From positions 368,134-432,133 of the forward strand of contig NZ_JIAI01000007.1 of NCBI RefSeq assembly GCF_000620785.1: a stretch of DNA of 64,000 nt, in the 5' to 3' direction. The notes beneath the pieces were generated by a model. That model saw nothing but the letters and a program-made list of their open reading frames with translations. It was not told the origin of the DNA and ran no database searches. This document shows positions 32,023 through 40,986 of this stretch, piece after piece (position 1 is the first letter of the stretch; each line of letters starts with the position of its first letter). The DNA comes from Actinospineispora acaciae DSM 45401. Its GTDB lineage: Bacteria > Actinomycetota > Actinomycetes > Mycobacteriales > Pseudonocardiaceae. Position numbers and translations under genes: made by a program.

Positions 32023-32484
32023 TCAGCGCGGGGACGAGAGGATCTTCACGACCAGGGTCTCGGTGAGACCGAGGCGGGGTGTGTTGGCGCGAGCGCGTTC
32101 GACGATCTGGCGCGGGCTCAGGCCCATCTCGTGGTAGAGCCGAACGACCCGCGCCTGCTGCGGCGTCCAGGCCGGCCTTGTCGGCCTTGCCGGGCGTGGA
32201 CGAGTCCGGGGCTCGGGCGGGTGCCTCGGCGCGGGCGGGACGACGGGTCGACAGCTGTCGATCCCGAGGCCGGCGTTCTTCTTCCCGAACTCGCCCGACT
32301 CGCCGCGCCGGGTGATCTCCGCCTGGTCGGCGACCAGGTACACGTCCGCGCTCTTGTTGACCCCGATCGCGGTCACCGTCAGGCCACGGTGCCGCGCGGC
32401 CTGACACTCCTTCTTGGTGCAGTACTCGAACCCCAGCTCCGCGCGCTCGGCCAGCAGTTCGTCGCCGCACTCGATGCACTTCAC
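32023..32484 (-). CDS. Uncharacterised protein with N-terminal zinc-ribbon-like Cys pairs
   Basis: 153 residues. The N-terminus has CIECGDELL (residues 3-11) and CTKKEC (22-27), a likely zinc ribbon. A Pro/Arg-rich linker (about 85-105) leads to a C-terminal helical segment, ARVVRLYHEMGLSPRQIVER, that resembles a helix-turn-helix. A DNA-binding or resolvase-like role is possible but not established. ATG 32484 is favoured because the Cys motif starts at once. Confidence 0.6.
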   Translation of the reverse strand: MKCIECGDELLAERAELGFEYCTKKECQAARHRGLTVTAIGVNKSADVYLVADQAEITRRGESGEFGKKNAGLGIDSCRPVVPPAPRHPPEPRTRPRPARPTRPAWTPQQARVVRLYHEMGLSPRQIVERARANTPRLGLTETLVVKILSSPR

Positions 32485-32560
32485 GCTCGTCGTGACGCTC
32501 CTTCCGGCTACCTTTTCAGGTTACCGGCGCGCCGGCCGCCCACAGGGCATGATTCCGGGC

Positions 32561-33514
32561 ATGGAGCTGGTGACGATCGAGGACATCCGCGCGGCCGCGA
32601 AGCTGATCGGCGACGCCGTGCTGCGCACCCCGCTGGTGGCGTGCCCGTGGACGGACCCGAGCCGGCCGCTGTCGCTCAAGCCGGAGAACCTGCAGGCCAT
32701 CGGGGCGTTCAAGGTACGCGGCGCGCACCACATGCTGGCCCGGCTCACCCCGGACGCGCGCGCCCGAGGCGTGGTGGCCTACTCCAGCGGCAACCACGCC
32801 CAGGCCGTCGCCTACGCCGCGCGCGTCGCCGGGATCCCGGCCACCATCGTCATCGACGACACCGCGCCGCCGATCAAGGTGGCGGCCACCGAGGAGCTGG
32901 GCGCCGAGGTCCGGCTGGTGCCGCTGACCGAGCGCGCCGCCGTGGCCCGCGAGCTGGCCCGCGAGAGCGGCGCCACCCTGGTCCCCCCGTTCGACCACCC
33001 GGACATCATCGCCGGCCAGGGCACCATCGGGCTGGAGATCGCCGAGGACCTGCCCGAGGTGGCCGCCGTGCTGGTGCCGATCAGCGGCGGCGGGCTGGCC
33101 TCCGGGATCGGCGTCGCGGTCAAGGCGCTGTGCCCGAACGCGGCGGTGTTCGGCGTCGAGCCCGAGCTGGCGGCGGACACCCGCGACAGCTTCGCCGCCG
33201 GCGAGCTGGTCCACTGGCCCGCCGAGCAGCGCGTACGCACCAGCGCCGACGGCCTGCGCGCCGAGCCCTCCGAGCTGACCTTCGCGCACCTGCGATCGGT
33301 GCTGGACGGCGTGCTCACCGTGTCGGAGGACGAGATCCGCTCGACGATCGGCCTGCTGGCGCGCCGGGCCAGGCTGGTCGCTGAGCCGTCCGGCGCCGTA
33401 GCCCCCGCCGCCTACCTGCACCGCGCCGACCAACTGCCCGCCGGCCCGACCGTCGCCGTGGTCTCCGGCGGCAACATCGACCCCGCCCTGCTCGCCGAGG
33501 CCGTCCAGGCCTGA
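32561..33514 (+). CDS. Threonine/serine dehydratase (fold-type II PLP enzyme)
   Basis: 317 residues. PLP lysine K51 lies in AFKVRGA, SSGNHAQAVAYAA is the substrate-binding loop and ISGGGLASG the phosphate-binding Gly loop. The enzyme should deaminate threonine or serine to the oxoacid, or racemise serine, since the two activities share this fold and length. It has no C-terminal ACT domain, so it is the catabolic rather than the isoleucine-biosynthetic type. Start ATG 32561. Confidence 0.9.
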   Translation: MELVTIEDIRAAAKLIGDAVLRTPLVACPWTDPSRPLSLKPENLQAIGAFKVRGAHHMLARLTPDARARGVVAYSSGNHAQAVAYAARVAGIPATIVIDDTAPPIKVAATEELGAEVRLVPLTERAAVARELARESGATLVPPFDHPDIIAGQGTIGLEIAEDLPEVAAVLVPISGGGLASGIGVAVKALCPNAAVFGVEPELAADTRDSFAAGELVHWPAEQRVRTSADGLRAEPSELTFAHLRSVLDGVLTVSEDEIRSTIGLLARRARLVAEPSGAVAPAAYLHRADQLPAGPTVAVVSGGNIDPALLAEAVQA

Positions 33515-33584
33515 CCGCCGCGCTCGGGCGTCACCGCGGCCGCCGCTGACCCTTGACGAACAGCACTGTGACGGCGTTCACTGG

Positions 33585-33601
33585 CTGTGGTTAGTCCACA
33601 G
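33585..33601. promoter_or_regulatory. FadR/GntR-type operator
   Basis: CTGTGG-TTAGT-CCACAG is a perfect palindrome with 6-bp arms, downstream of a -35-like TTGACG (33553-33558), 42 bp before the MHS transporter ATG. The core TGG-N5-CCA fits FadR-subfamily GntR sites, and the third gene in the block before the dioxygenase encodes such a regulator. Confidence 0.6.
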
Positions 33602-33642
33602 TCCAATCCCACGCCGGGACTCACACCGAGAAGGCCGCGCCG

Positions 33643-34986
33643 ATGGCAACGACGCCCGTTCGGCGGCCGGGCTCGCTGGCCCGTGTCGCGTTCGCCTCCG
33701 GGATCGGCTCCGCCCTGGAGTGGTACGACTTCTTCATCTACGGCAACGCCGCCGCCGTCGTGTTCAACAAGCTGTTCTTCCCGGATCTCGAGCCTGCGGT
33801 CGGCACCCTCGTCGCGTTCGCCAGCTTCGGCGTCGGGTTCTTCGTCCGGCCGCTGGGCGGGCTGTTCTTCGGGCACTTCGGCGACCGGATCGGCAGGAAG
33901 AACGTGCTGGTCACCACCCTGCTGCTGGTGGGAGGGGCCACGTTCCTGATCGGGTGCGTGCCGTCCTACGCGAGCATCGGCATCCTGGCGCCGGTCGCGC
34001 TGGTGGCGCTGCGGCTGGCGCAGGGGTTCGGGGCGGGCGCGGAGTACGGCGGTGCGGTGATCTACGCGGTCGAGCATGCGCCGCCGGGGCGACGGGGCTG
34101 GTTCGGCAGCTGGTCGCCGATGGGGGTCTCGCTGGGCACTTTGCTGGCGGCCGCGGTGTTCGCCGCCGTCTCGAACATGCCGGAGGAGCAGTTCCTGTCC
34201 TGGGGCTGGCGGGTGCCGTTCTGGCTCAGCGCGGTGCTGGTCGGGATCGGGCTGTACCTGCGGCTGCGGCTGTCCGAGTCGCCGGTGTTCGAGCGGGCGC
34301 GGCGGCGCAGCGAGGTGCTCAGGGCACCGATCAAGCACGCGCTGACGACCCAGCCGCGCAGCTTCCTGGTGGTGATCGGGGCGCGGTTCGCGGAGAACGG
34401 ACTGGGCTATCTCTTCCCGACCTGGAGCATCAGCTACCTGTCCGGCCAGCTCGGCTATTCCCGCACCACGGCGCTGCTGGCGGTCACGATCGCCACCTGC
34501 GCGCAGCTGGTGATGGTGCCGGTCTGGTCGGTGCTGTCCGACCGGGTGGGCCGCCGGCCCGTGTACGCCGGTGCGGCGATCTTCTGCGCGCTGTTCGCGT
34601 TCCCGTACTTCCTGTTGCTGGACACCCGGAGCACGCCGCTGGTGCTGTTCGCGATGGCCGCCGCGGTGGGGATCGGGGTGGCCGGGATGTTCGGGCCACA
34701 GGCCGCCTACTTCGCCGAGCTGTTCGGCCCCCGGGTGCGCTACAGCGGGTTCGCGTTCGCCCGCGAGCTGGGGTCGATCCTGGCCGGCGGGCCGGCGCCG
34801 TTCCTGGCCAGCCTGCTGCTGGTCTGGGCCGGCGGGGCGCCGTGGGCGGTCGCCGGGTACATGGTGGTGCTGGCCGCCATCACCACGGTGGCCGTGCTGT
34901 GCGGCCCGGAGACCTACCGCACGGACATCCTGGCCGAGCCGGGAGCCGAGGCCACACCCGCCACGACCGCGCCGAGGCCACACTGA
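33643..34986 (+). CDS. MHS-family MFS transporter
   Basis: 447 residues with twelve helices. The start GSALEWYDFFIYGNAAAVVF and the loop FGHFGDRIGRKNVLV are signatures of the metabolite:H+ symporter family (ShiA, KgtP, ProP). It imports a dicarboxylate, shikimate-like acid or betaine; the substrate is unknown. With the following FadR regulator and PhyH dioxygenase it forms a three-gene operon, so the transported compound is probably the dioxygenase substrate. An operator palindrome is upstream. Confidence 0.87.
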   Translation: MATTPVRRPGSLARVAFASGIGSALEWYDFFIYGNAAAVVFNKLFFPDLEPAVGTLVAFASFGVGFFVRPLGGLFFGHFGDRIGRKNVLVTTLLLVGGATFLIGCVPSYASIGILAPVALVALRLAQGFGAGAEYGGAVIYAVEHAPPGRRGWFGSWSPMGVSLGTLLAAAVFAAVSNMPEEQFLSWGWRVPFWLSAVLVGIGLYLRLRLSESPVFERARRRSEVLRAPIKHALTTQPRSFLVVIGARFAENGLGYLFPTWSISYLSGQLGYSRTTALLAVTIATCAQLVMVPVWSVLSDRVGRRPVYAGAAIFCALFAFPYFLLLDTRSTPLVLFAMAAAVGIGVAGMFGPQAAYFAELFGPRVRYSGFAFARELGSILAGGPAPFLASLLLVWAGGAPWAVAGYMVVLAAITTVAVLCGPETYRTDILAEPGAEATPATTAPRPH

Positions 34987-34991
34987 GCACC

Positions 34992-35720
34992 ATGACGTCC
35001 ACACGCCGTTCCTTCCGCCTGCTGCCGATCAAGCAGGTGCACGTCTACCGCGAGGTGTTCACCCAGCTGGACAAGCTGGTCAGCGGCCTGCGCCCGGGCG
35101 AGCGGCTGAGCTCGGAGCGCGAGCTGGCCGAGCGGCTGGGGGTCAGCAGGGTCTCGGTGCGCGAGGCGCTGCGCGCGCTGGAGAGCATGGGCAAGATCGA
35201 GATCAGGCGCAACGCCGGCGCGTTCGTGCTCGACCCGGAGGGAACCCTGCCCGTCGAGCACCTGCTGGGCGGGCTGGAGCCGAGCCTGGAGTCGCTGCAG
35301 TGGCTGACCGACCTGCGCGCCGCCATCGAGACCAGGGTGGTCCAACTGCTGGCCGCCCGCCCGGACGCCGACCTCGGGCCGGCCGCCGAGTTCCTGGAGC
35401 GCGCCGCCGCCGAGCTGGACGACCAGGACACCGAGCAGGGCAGCCTGGACCTGCGCTTCGAGGCGATCCTGGCGCGGGCGGCGGGCAACCCGATGCTGGA
35501 ACGGACCCAGAAGTGGGTGCACCAGGCCTGGGTCACGGCGTGGGGCGAGTACGGCCGCGCCCCCGGTGACCGCCGCACCCTGCACGCCGAGCACCTCGCG
35601 ATCCTGGCCGCCCTGCGCGGTGACGACGGCGGGGCCGACGGATCGCGAGCCATGCGCCTGATGGAGGCCCACGTCGACTGCCACGTCCGCACCACCCGTG
35701 AGGAAGGGGAACGCCCGTGA
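34992..35720 (+). CDS. GntR regulator, FadR subfamily
   Basis: 242 residues. The winged helix includes LSSERELAERLGVSRVSVRE and the C-terminal domain is the all-helical FCD/FadR type (LDLRFEAILARAAGNP), whose His/Asp residues bind a metal and a carboxylate effector. It lies between the transporter and the dioxygenase, and most likely controls both via the palindrome at 33585. The stop overlaps the next GTG by 4 bp. Confidence 0.87.
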   Translation: MTSTRRSFRLLPIKQVHVYREVFTQLDKLVSGLRPGERLSSERELAERLGVSRVSVREALRALESMGKIEIRRNAGAFVLDPEGTLPVEHLLGGLEPSLESLQWLTDLRAAIETRVVQLLAARPDADLGPAAEFLERAAAELDDQDTEQGSLDLRFEAILARAAGNPMLERTQKWVHQAWVTAWGEYGRAPGDRRTLHAEHLAILAALRGDDGGADGSRAMRLMEAHVDCHVRTTREEGERP

Positions 35721-36568
35721 GGCTGTCCAGCGACCAGCTCGACGAGTACCGCACCCGGGGCTACCTGGCCGTGCGCAGCGTGTTCACGCCCGACGAGGTG
35801 CGCGAGCTCCAGTCCGTGACCGACCAGTTCGTCGAACAGTCCCGCCACGTCAGCGACCACACCGACGCGTTCGACCTGGAGCCGGGGCACAGCTTCGACC
35901 AACCCAGGCTGCGCCGGCTCAAGGCCCCGCACCGCCGCCACCGGGCCTACGACCGGGCGCTGCGCAACGACACCCTGCTCGGGCTGCTGCGCCAGCTGCT
36001 CGGCGACGGCGTCCGGTTCCAGAACACCAAGCTGAACATGAAGTCCCCGGAGTTCGGCAGCCCCGTCGAGTGGCACCAGGACTGGGCGTTCTACCCGCAC
36101 ACCAACGACGACGTGCTCGCGGTCGGCATCGCGATCGACGACATGATGCTGGAGAACGGCTGCCTGATGGTCGTCCCCGGCTCGCACACGGGCCCGGTGC
36201 ACGACCACCACCAGGACGGCCACTTCGTCGGCGCCGTGAACCCGGCCGGCTTGATCGACGACGCGGCGCCCATCGAGCTGGCCGCCGGGGACATCTCGAT
36301 CCACCACGCCCGGCTGCTGCACGGCTCGGCCCCCAACACCTCGACCCGCCCGCGCCGGTTCCTGCTCTTCGAGTACGCCGCCGCCGACGCCTGGCCGCTG
36401 GTCAACTTCACCGACTGGACGGAGTTCAACTCCCGGCTGCTGTGCGGCTCACCGGTCGCCACCCCCCGGCTGGAGCCGGTCCCGGTCCGCATCCCGCTGC
36501 CCGCCCATCCCCGGCAGGGCTCCATCTACGAGGTGCAGAGCGCGCTGTCCCACCGCGCCTTCGGCTGA
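35717..36568 (+). CDS. PhyH-family Fe(II)/2-oxoglutarate dioxygenase
   Basis: 283 residues with the iron facial triad H120-x-D122 (EWHQDWAFY) and H202 (HHARLLHGSAPN), and a nearby Arg (RPRRFLLFEY) that binds 2-oxoglutarate. PhyH enzymes hydroxylate unactivated carbons of small acids or natural products. GTG 35717 is coupled to the FadR gene. The operon context suggests degradation of a substrate brought in by the MHS transporter. Confidence 0.87.
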   Translation: MRLSSDQLDEYRTRGYLAVRSVFTPDEVRELQSVTDQFVEQSRHVSDHTDAFDLEPGHSFDQPRLRRLKAPHRRHRAYDRALRNDTLLGLLRQLLGDGVRFQNTKLNMKSPEFGSPVEWHQDWAFYPHTNDDVLAVGIAIDDMMLENGCLMVVPGSHTGPVHDHHQDGHFVGAVNPAGLIDDAAPIELAAGDISIHHARLLHGSAPNTSTRPRRFLLFEYAAADAWPLVNFTDWTEFNSRLLCGSPVATPRLEPVPVRIPLPAHPRQGSIYEVQSALSHRAFG

Positions 36569-36574
36569 ACGGCA

Positions 36575-36591
36575 CCCCTCGCATCGAGGGG
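36575..36591 (+). terminator. Hairpin terminator after the dioxygenase operon
   Basis: CCCCTCG (36575-36581) pairs with CGAGGGG (36585-36591) across a CAT loop, 7 bp after the stop codon. No U-tract follows. Confidence 0.55.
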
Positions 36592-36609
36592 GGCTATACG
36601 CTCACCCCC

Positions 36610-37419
36610 GTGGCCGAGCAGCAACCATGGGCTTCGCTGGCCGGGATCCCGGAGGAGTACTTCCTGACGCCGTCGTCCGCGCGGGTGTGGGACTACTGGC
36701 TGGGCGGCAAGGACAACTACCCCGCGGACCGGGCCGCCGGCGACGAGTTCATCCGGAAGTACCCGGAGATCCTGACCATCGCCCGCCAGTCGCGGAAGAT
36801 GCTCGCCCGAGTGGTGCGCTACCTCGCCGGCGAGGCGGGGATCCGGCAGTTCCTGGACATCGGGACCGGCCTGCCCACCATGCAGAACACCCACGAGGTG
36901 GCCCAGGCGATCGCGCCCGAATCCAAGATCGTTTACGTGGACAACGACCCGCTGGTGCTGGCGCACGCCCGCGCGTTGCTGACCAACACCACCGACGAGG
37001 GTGTCACCACCTACGTCCACGCGGACGTGCGCGATCCCGAACTGATCATCGCCGATGCCCGCAACGTGCTGAACTTCCGCGAACCGCTGGCCGTGCTGCT
37101 GCTGGGCATCCTCGGCCACGCCGCCGCCACGTTCGAGGAGATGCGCTCCATCACCGCCGCGCTGGTCGACGCGCTGCCTACCGGCGGCTACCTGGTGATC
37201 GCCGACGGCGTCGACACGGGGGAAAGCGCGTACCTGGAGGCGGCGGCCGCGCGCGGCTACCACCCCCGCACCCTCGACGAGTTCCGGGCCTGCTTCGACG
37301 GGCTGGAACTGGTCGAGCCCGGGCTGGTGCCGCGCAATCGGTGGCGGCCGGTGTTCGCCGAGGCGGCGGAGGCGCGCGAGCCGATGACCTCGTACGTCGC
37401 CGTCGGCCGCAAGCCCTGA
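36610..37419 (+). CDS. SAM-dependent methyltransferase, DUF574 / Methyltransf_19 type
   Basis: 269 residues. VWDYWLGGKDNYPADR near the start and FLDIGTGLPTMQNTHEVAQ (about 83-101) are distinctive for this actinobacterial family, and VYVDNDPLVLAHARAL is the SAM-binding acidic loop. The family is expanded in actinomycetes and its substrate is unknown. GTG 36610 lies 19 bp after the terminator, with a TATACG hexamer in the gap that could give a near-leaderless mRNA. An aromatic-acid-type transporter follows 4 bp after its stop. Confidence 0.85.
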   Translation: MAEQQPWASLAGIPEEYFLTPSSARVWDYWLGGKDNYPADRAAGDEFIRKYPEILTIARQSRKMLARVVRYLAGEAGIRQFLDIGTGLPTMQNTHEVAQAIAPESKIVYVDNDPLVLAHARALLTNTTDEGVTTYVHADVRDPELIIADARNVLNFREPLAVLLLGILGHAAATFEEMRSITAALVDALPTGGYLVIADGVDTGESAYLEAAAARGYHPRTLDEFRACFDGLELVEPGLVPRNRWRPVFAEAAEAREPMTSYVAVGRKP

Positions 37420-37423
37420 GCCG

Positions 37424-38734
37424 GTGGCCGCCGAGATCAGGGTGACCCGCACTCCGGCGGCGATCATGAGCCTGAGCGTGGCCGCCCTGCTGTTCGAGGG
37501 CTACGACATCAACGTCTACGGCGCGGTGGTCCCGTACCTGCTCAGGCGCGCCGACTGGCAGCTGACGCCACAGTTCGCCGGGCTGATCGGCTCGGCCGCG
37601 GTGGTCGGGATGCTGGTGGGCTCGCTGGTCGCCGGGCCGCTGACCGACCTGGTCGGGCGCCGACGGGTGTACCTGACGACGGTCGTCTGCTTCTCCGCCG
37701 GGTCGGCGCTCAGCGCGGTGGCGTCCAGCCCGGAGTTCCTGCTGGTCAGCCGGGTCGTGGTGGGCCTGGGGCTCGGCGGGTTCATCCCGGTGTCGCTGGC
37801 CATGGTGCTGGAGTACTCGCCGGCCGCGCGCCGGACGTTCGCCACCGCGATGGCCAGCGCCGGGATCGGCGTCGGTGGCGGGCTGGCCGCGCTCGCCACG
37901 ATCTGGGTCGCGCCGGTCGCCGGGTACCAGGGCCTGTTCTGGCTGGGCGTGGCGCCGCTGGTGCTGATCGTGCCGGTCGCGCTGCTCCGGGTGCCCGAAT
38001 CCGTCATCCTCTTGGTGAGCCTGGGTCGGGTGGACGACGCGAGGGCTCAGATCCGCCGTTACCGCCTGCCCGTCGAACTGCCGGCCGAACCCGCGGCGCC
38101 CGCTGTGGCCACGGCGGACACGGCGGACACGGCGGACACGGCGACCGCGGCACGGCCGCTGGCGTCGCTGTTCGCCCCCGGCCAGGCCCGGGCGACGGTG
38201 GTGTTCTGGGTGACGAACATCCTCAGCCTGCTGCTCATCTTCGGCGCTCTCACCTGGCTGCCGGTACTGATGATCAAGGCTGGCTACGGGATCACGAACG
38301 CGCTGGTCTTCCTCGCGGTGTTCCAGGCCGGCGCGCTCACCGCGTCGATACTCGGCTCCCTGGTCGCCGACCGCCGCGAGCCCAGGACCGTCGTGCTGGC
38401 CGGCTTCGGATGCGCCGTCGTCGGCCTCGCCGGGCTGGCCGCGCACCCGCCGACGGCGCTGGTGTATCCGCTGGTCATGCTGATGGGCGCGGGCGCGAAC
38501 GGGGCGCAGAACCTGCTGCTCGCCTACATCGCCACGTTCTATCCTCCGCACAGCCGGGGCAGCGGGCTCGGCCTGGCCGTGGCCCTGGGGCGCCTCGGCG
38601 GAATCGCCGGGCCGGTCGTCGGCGGGCTGCTGCTGGCCGGCGGCGCGACGGCGGAGCAGAACTTCCTGGTCTTCGCCGCCGCGCCGTTGCTGGCGCTCGC
38701 GGCGCTCGCCTTCGGCCCCCGGATCAGGGCGTAA
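37424..38734 (+). CDS. AAHS-type MFS transporter (aromatic acid:H+ symporter-like)
   Basis: 436 residues with twelve helices. LLFEGYDINVYGAVVP in helix 1 contains the DxxxxG pattern of aromatic acid/H+ symporters such as PcaK and BenK, and LTDLVGRRRVYL is the MFS loop 2-3 motif. The central cytoplasmic loop contains a three-fold TAD repeat encoded by a 9-bp tandem repeat (about 38116-38142). GTG 37424 is immediately after the methyltransferase stop. Its end overlaps the converging transporter gene by 11 bp. Confidence 0.82.
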   Translation: MAAEIRVTRTPAAIMSLSVAALLFEGYDINVYGAVVPYLLRRADWQLTPQFAGLIGSAAVVGMLVGSLVAGPLTDLVGRRRVYLTTVVCFSAGSALSAVASSPEFLLVSRVVVGLGLGGFIPVSLAMVLEYSPAARRTFATAMASAGIGVGGGLAALATIWVAPVAGYQGLFWLGVAPLVLIVPVALLRVPESVILLVSLGRVDDARAQIRRYRLPVELPAEPAAPAVATADTADTADTATAARPLASLFAPGQARATVVFWVTNILSLLLIFGALTWLPVLMIKAGYGITNALVFLAVFQAGALTASILGSLVADRREPRTVVLAGFGCAVVGLAGLAAHPPTALVYPLVMLMGAGANGAQNLLLAYIATFYPPHSRGSGLGLAVALGRLGGIAGPVVGGLLLAGGATAEQNFLVFAAAPLLALAALAFGPRIRA

Positions 38735-40046
38735 CCGACGCGTCGGCGGGCTCGGACTCCGACGAGTCGGACCAGGTCGCGCGCAGGCCGAACGCGCCGA
38801 TGCCGGCGATGAGCGCCACCGCCGCGAGCAAGGTGGCCACCGCCCACGGGTTCCCGCCGGTCCTGGACGACACCAGCGTGGCGACCAGCGGGGAGAACCC
38901 GCCGATCGCCGTCGCGCCCTGGAAGCACAGCGAGATCCCGGTGTAGCGAACCCGGACCGGGAACTGGCTGGACAGCAGGGTGGGCAGCAGCGCCCAGACG
39001 CCGGTCTGGAACACGGTGGCCACCGCGAGCCCGAACCAGATCGCCATCGGCGCGCCCACCTGCATGAGCGCGTACAGCGGGAACGCCCAGCCGGCCATCA
39101 GCACGGCCGACACCGCGATCAGGATGCGCGGCGAGCGGGTGGTCCCCCACTGCCCGACGAACAGCACCAGCGCGGCCTGCACCACCGCATTGACCACCTG
39201 CCCGACCAGTCCGACCGACGAGCTCAGCCCGAGCTGGTCCACGACATAGCTGACGGTGTAGGTATTGATCAGGTAGTACCCGCCGCTGCTGAGCAACGCC
39301 GCCATCATCCCGAACACCACCGCCCTCGGCGCCGCCTTCAGCACCCGCACCAGCGGTATCCGCTCCCCCTGCGTGCCCCGCGTGCCCGGCTCGGGCGTGC
39401 GCGCGGCGGTGAAGTCCGGCGACTCCTCCACCCGCAGCCGGATCACCAGCCCGACGACCAGCAGCACCGCCGAGAACAGGAACGGCACCCGCCAGCCCCA
39501 GGTCCGGAACGCCTCGTCGGGCAGCAGCCCGGCCAGCAACAGCACCACGGTGGACAGCAGCAATCCGGCCGGCGACCCGAGCTGCGGGATCGAGCCGTAC
39601 AGCGCGCGGCGGCTCTTCGGCGCGTGCTCCACCGCCAGCAGGGTGGCGCCGCCCCACTCCCCGCCCAGCGCGATGCCCTGCAGCAGCCGCAGCACCAGCA
39701 GCATGATCGGCGCCCACACCCCGACGGCGGCGTAGGTCGGCAGCGCGCCGATCAGCGTGGTCGCGCCTCCCATCAACAGCAGCGTGACGACCAGCGTGTT
39801 CTTCCGCCCGAGCCGGTCGCCGAAGTGGCCGAACAGGATCCCACCGACCGGCCGGCACAGGAACCCGATGGCGAACGTGGCGAACGCGGCCACCTTCGAG
39901 GCGACCGGGTCGCCGGACGGGAAGAACAGGTCGCCGAGCACCAGCGCGGCCGCCGTGCCGTAGAGGACGAAGTCGTAGTACTCGATCGTCTGTCCGGACA
40001 GCGCGGCCAGTGCGGCGGTGCGGGGCTGGCGGCTCGTGTCGCTCAT
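38724..40046 (-). CDS. MHS-family MFS transporter
   Basis: 440 residues. QTIEYYDFVLYGTAAALV and FGHFGDRLGRKNTLVV are MHS signatures and GIALGGEWGGATLLAVEHAP is the helix 4-5 motif. It lies 4 bp downstream of a ureohydrolase gene and is the last gene of a FadR-ureohydrolase-transporter operon, so it probably takes up a guanidino acid or related compound for that enzyme. Operators for the FadR protein lie at 41741-41765. Confidence 0.87.
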   Translation of the reverse strand: MSDTSRQPRTAALAALSGQTIEYYDFVLYGTAAALVLGDLFFPSGDPVASKVAAFATFAIGFLCRPVGGILFGHFGDRLGRKNTLVVTLLLMGGATTLIGALPTYAAVGVWAPIMLLVLRLLQGIALGGEWGGATLLAVEHAPKSRRALYGSIPQLGSPAGLLLSTVVLLLAGLLPDEAFRTWGWRVPFLFSAVLLVVGLVIRLRVEESPDFTAARTPEPGTRGTQGERIPLVRVLKAAPRAVVFGMMAALLSSGGYYLINTYTVSYVVDQLGLSSSVGLVGQVVNAVVQAALVLFVGQWGTTRSPRILIAVSAVLMAGWAFPLYALMQVGAPMAIWFGLAVATVFQTGVWALLPTLLSSQFPVRVRYTGISLCFQGATAIGGFSPLVATLVSSRTGGNPWAVATLLAAVALIAGIGAFGLRATWSDSSESEPADASVTP

Positions 40047-40050
40047 CGGG

Positions 40051-40986
40051 TCAGCGCCCGTCGGCCAGGGAGTAGAGGAACTCCAGCGCGATCCGGGCGG
40101 CCAGGCTGCCGGTGAGCCCGGCCGGGTCGTGCGGCGGGCTGACCGTGTTGACGTCGACGGCCACCGCCCGCAGGCCGGACAGCGCGCGCAGCATCTCGAT
40201 GCCCTCGGCGGCGGTCAGCCCGCCCCACTCCGGCGTGCACACCCCCGGCGCCACCGACGGGTCGAACACGTCCATGTCCCAGCAGACGTAGACCGGCCGC
40301 CCTTCCAGCGCCGTGGTCAGCCCGCGCGCCACCTCGGCGATGCCGGTCGCGCGCAGCTCGGGCATGGGTATCACCTGGTAGCCAAGCCTCCGGGCGTACT
40401 CGACCACGCCGGCGACGCTGGTGGTGCCCCTGGTGCCGATGTGCACGCTCGCGGCCGGGTCGAGCAGCTTCTCGTCCACGGCGTGGGTGAACGTCGTGGC
40501 GTTGGTGTACGGGTCGTCGGGGTCGACCGGGTAGGCGTCGGTGTGCGCGTCCAGGTGCACGACCACCAGGTCCGGGTGCCTGGCCGCGACCGCGCGCAGC
40601 TGCGGCAACGTCACCGCCCCATCCCCGCCGAAGGTCAGCGGCACCGCTCCGGCGTCCAGGATCTCCCGGACCGCCGCCTCGATCGCCTGGTACGCCGGCT
40701 CCGGCCGTCCGGGGGTGAGCGCCACGTTGCCGGCGTCCACCACGGCCAGCGCGGACAGCGGGTCGCCGTCGCGGTCGGCGAGGTAGCGGCGGGTCTGGGC
40801 GGACAGCGCGCGGATGTGGTCGGGCCCCATCCGGGAGCCGACCCGGTACGGATGCGTCGCCACGTCGTAGGGCACCCCGAGGACGACCACGTCGGCCGGC
40901 GCGCCCTCGGTACGCGGCGGGACGTGCAGGAACGTGCCGCTCGCTGGCGTCACGGGGGGTAACTCACTCGGCTGTGGCGGCACCAT
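40051..40986 (-). CDS. Ureohydrolase (agmatinase/arginase family) with altered metal motif
   Basis: 311 residues. Family motifs are present: SRMGPDHIRAL, DAHTDAY and DMDVFDPSVAPG, which supply Asp and His ligands for the binuclear manganese site. The first motif, normally GGDHS, is here GGDGAVT, so one metal-binding His is replaced by Gly. The enzyme should hydrolyse a guanidino compound to urea and an amine if still active; the change may alter the metal or substrate. ATG 40986 overlaps the upstream FadR gene by 23 bp. Confidence 0.85.
   Translation of the reverse strand: MVPPQPSELPPVTPASGTFLHVPPRTEGAPADVVVLGVPYDVATHPYRVGSRMGPDHIRALSAQTRRYLADRDGDPLSALAVVDAGNVALTPGRPEPAYQAIEAAVREILDAGAVPLTFGGDGAVTLPQLRAVAARHPDLVVVHLDAHTDAYPVDPDDPYTNATTFTHAVDEKLLDPAASVHIGTRGTTSVAGVVEYARRLGYQVIPMPELRATGIAEVARGLTTALEGRPVYVCWDMDVFDPSVAPGVCTPEWGGLTAAEGIEMLRALSGLRAVAVDVNTVSPPHDPAGLTGSLAARIALEFLYSLADGR

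Noticed and set aside
38112..38145. Possible CRISPR or VNTR array at the TAD repeat in the transporter
   Set aside because: Only three 9-bp units, in frame in a cytoplasmic loop, with no spacers; it is ordinary coding repeat. No CRISPR array was seen anywhere in the window.
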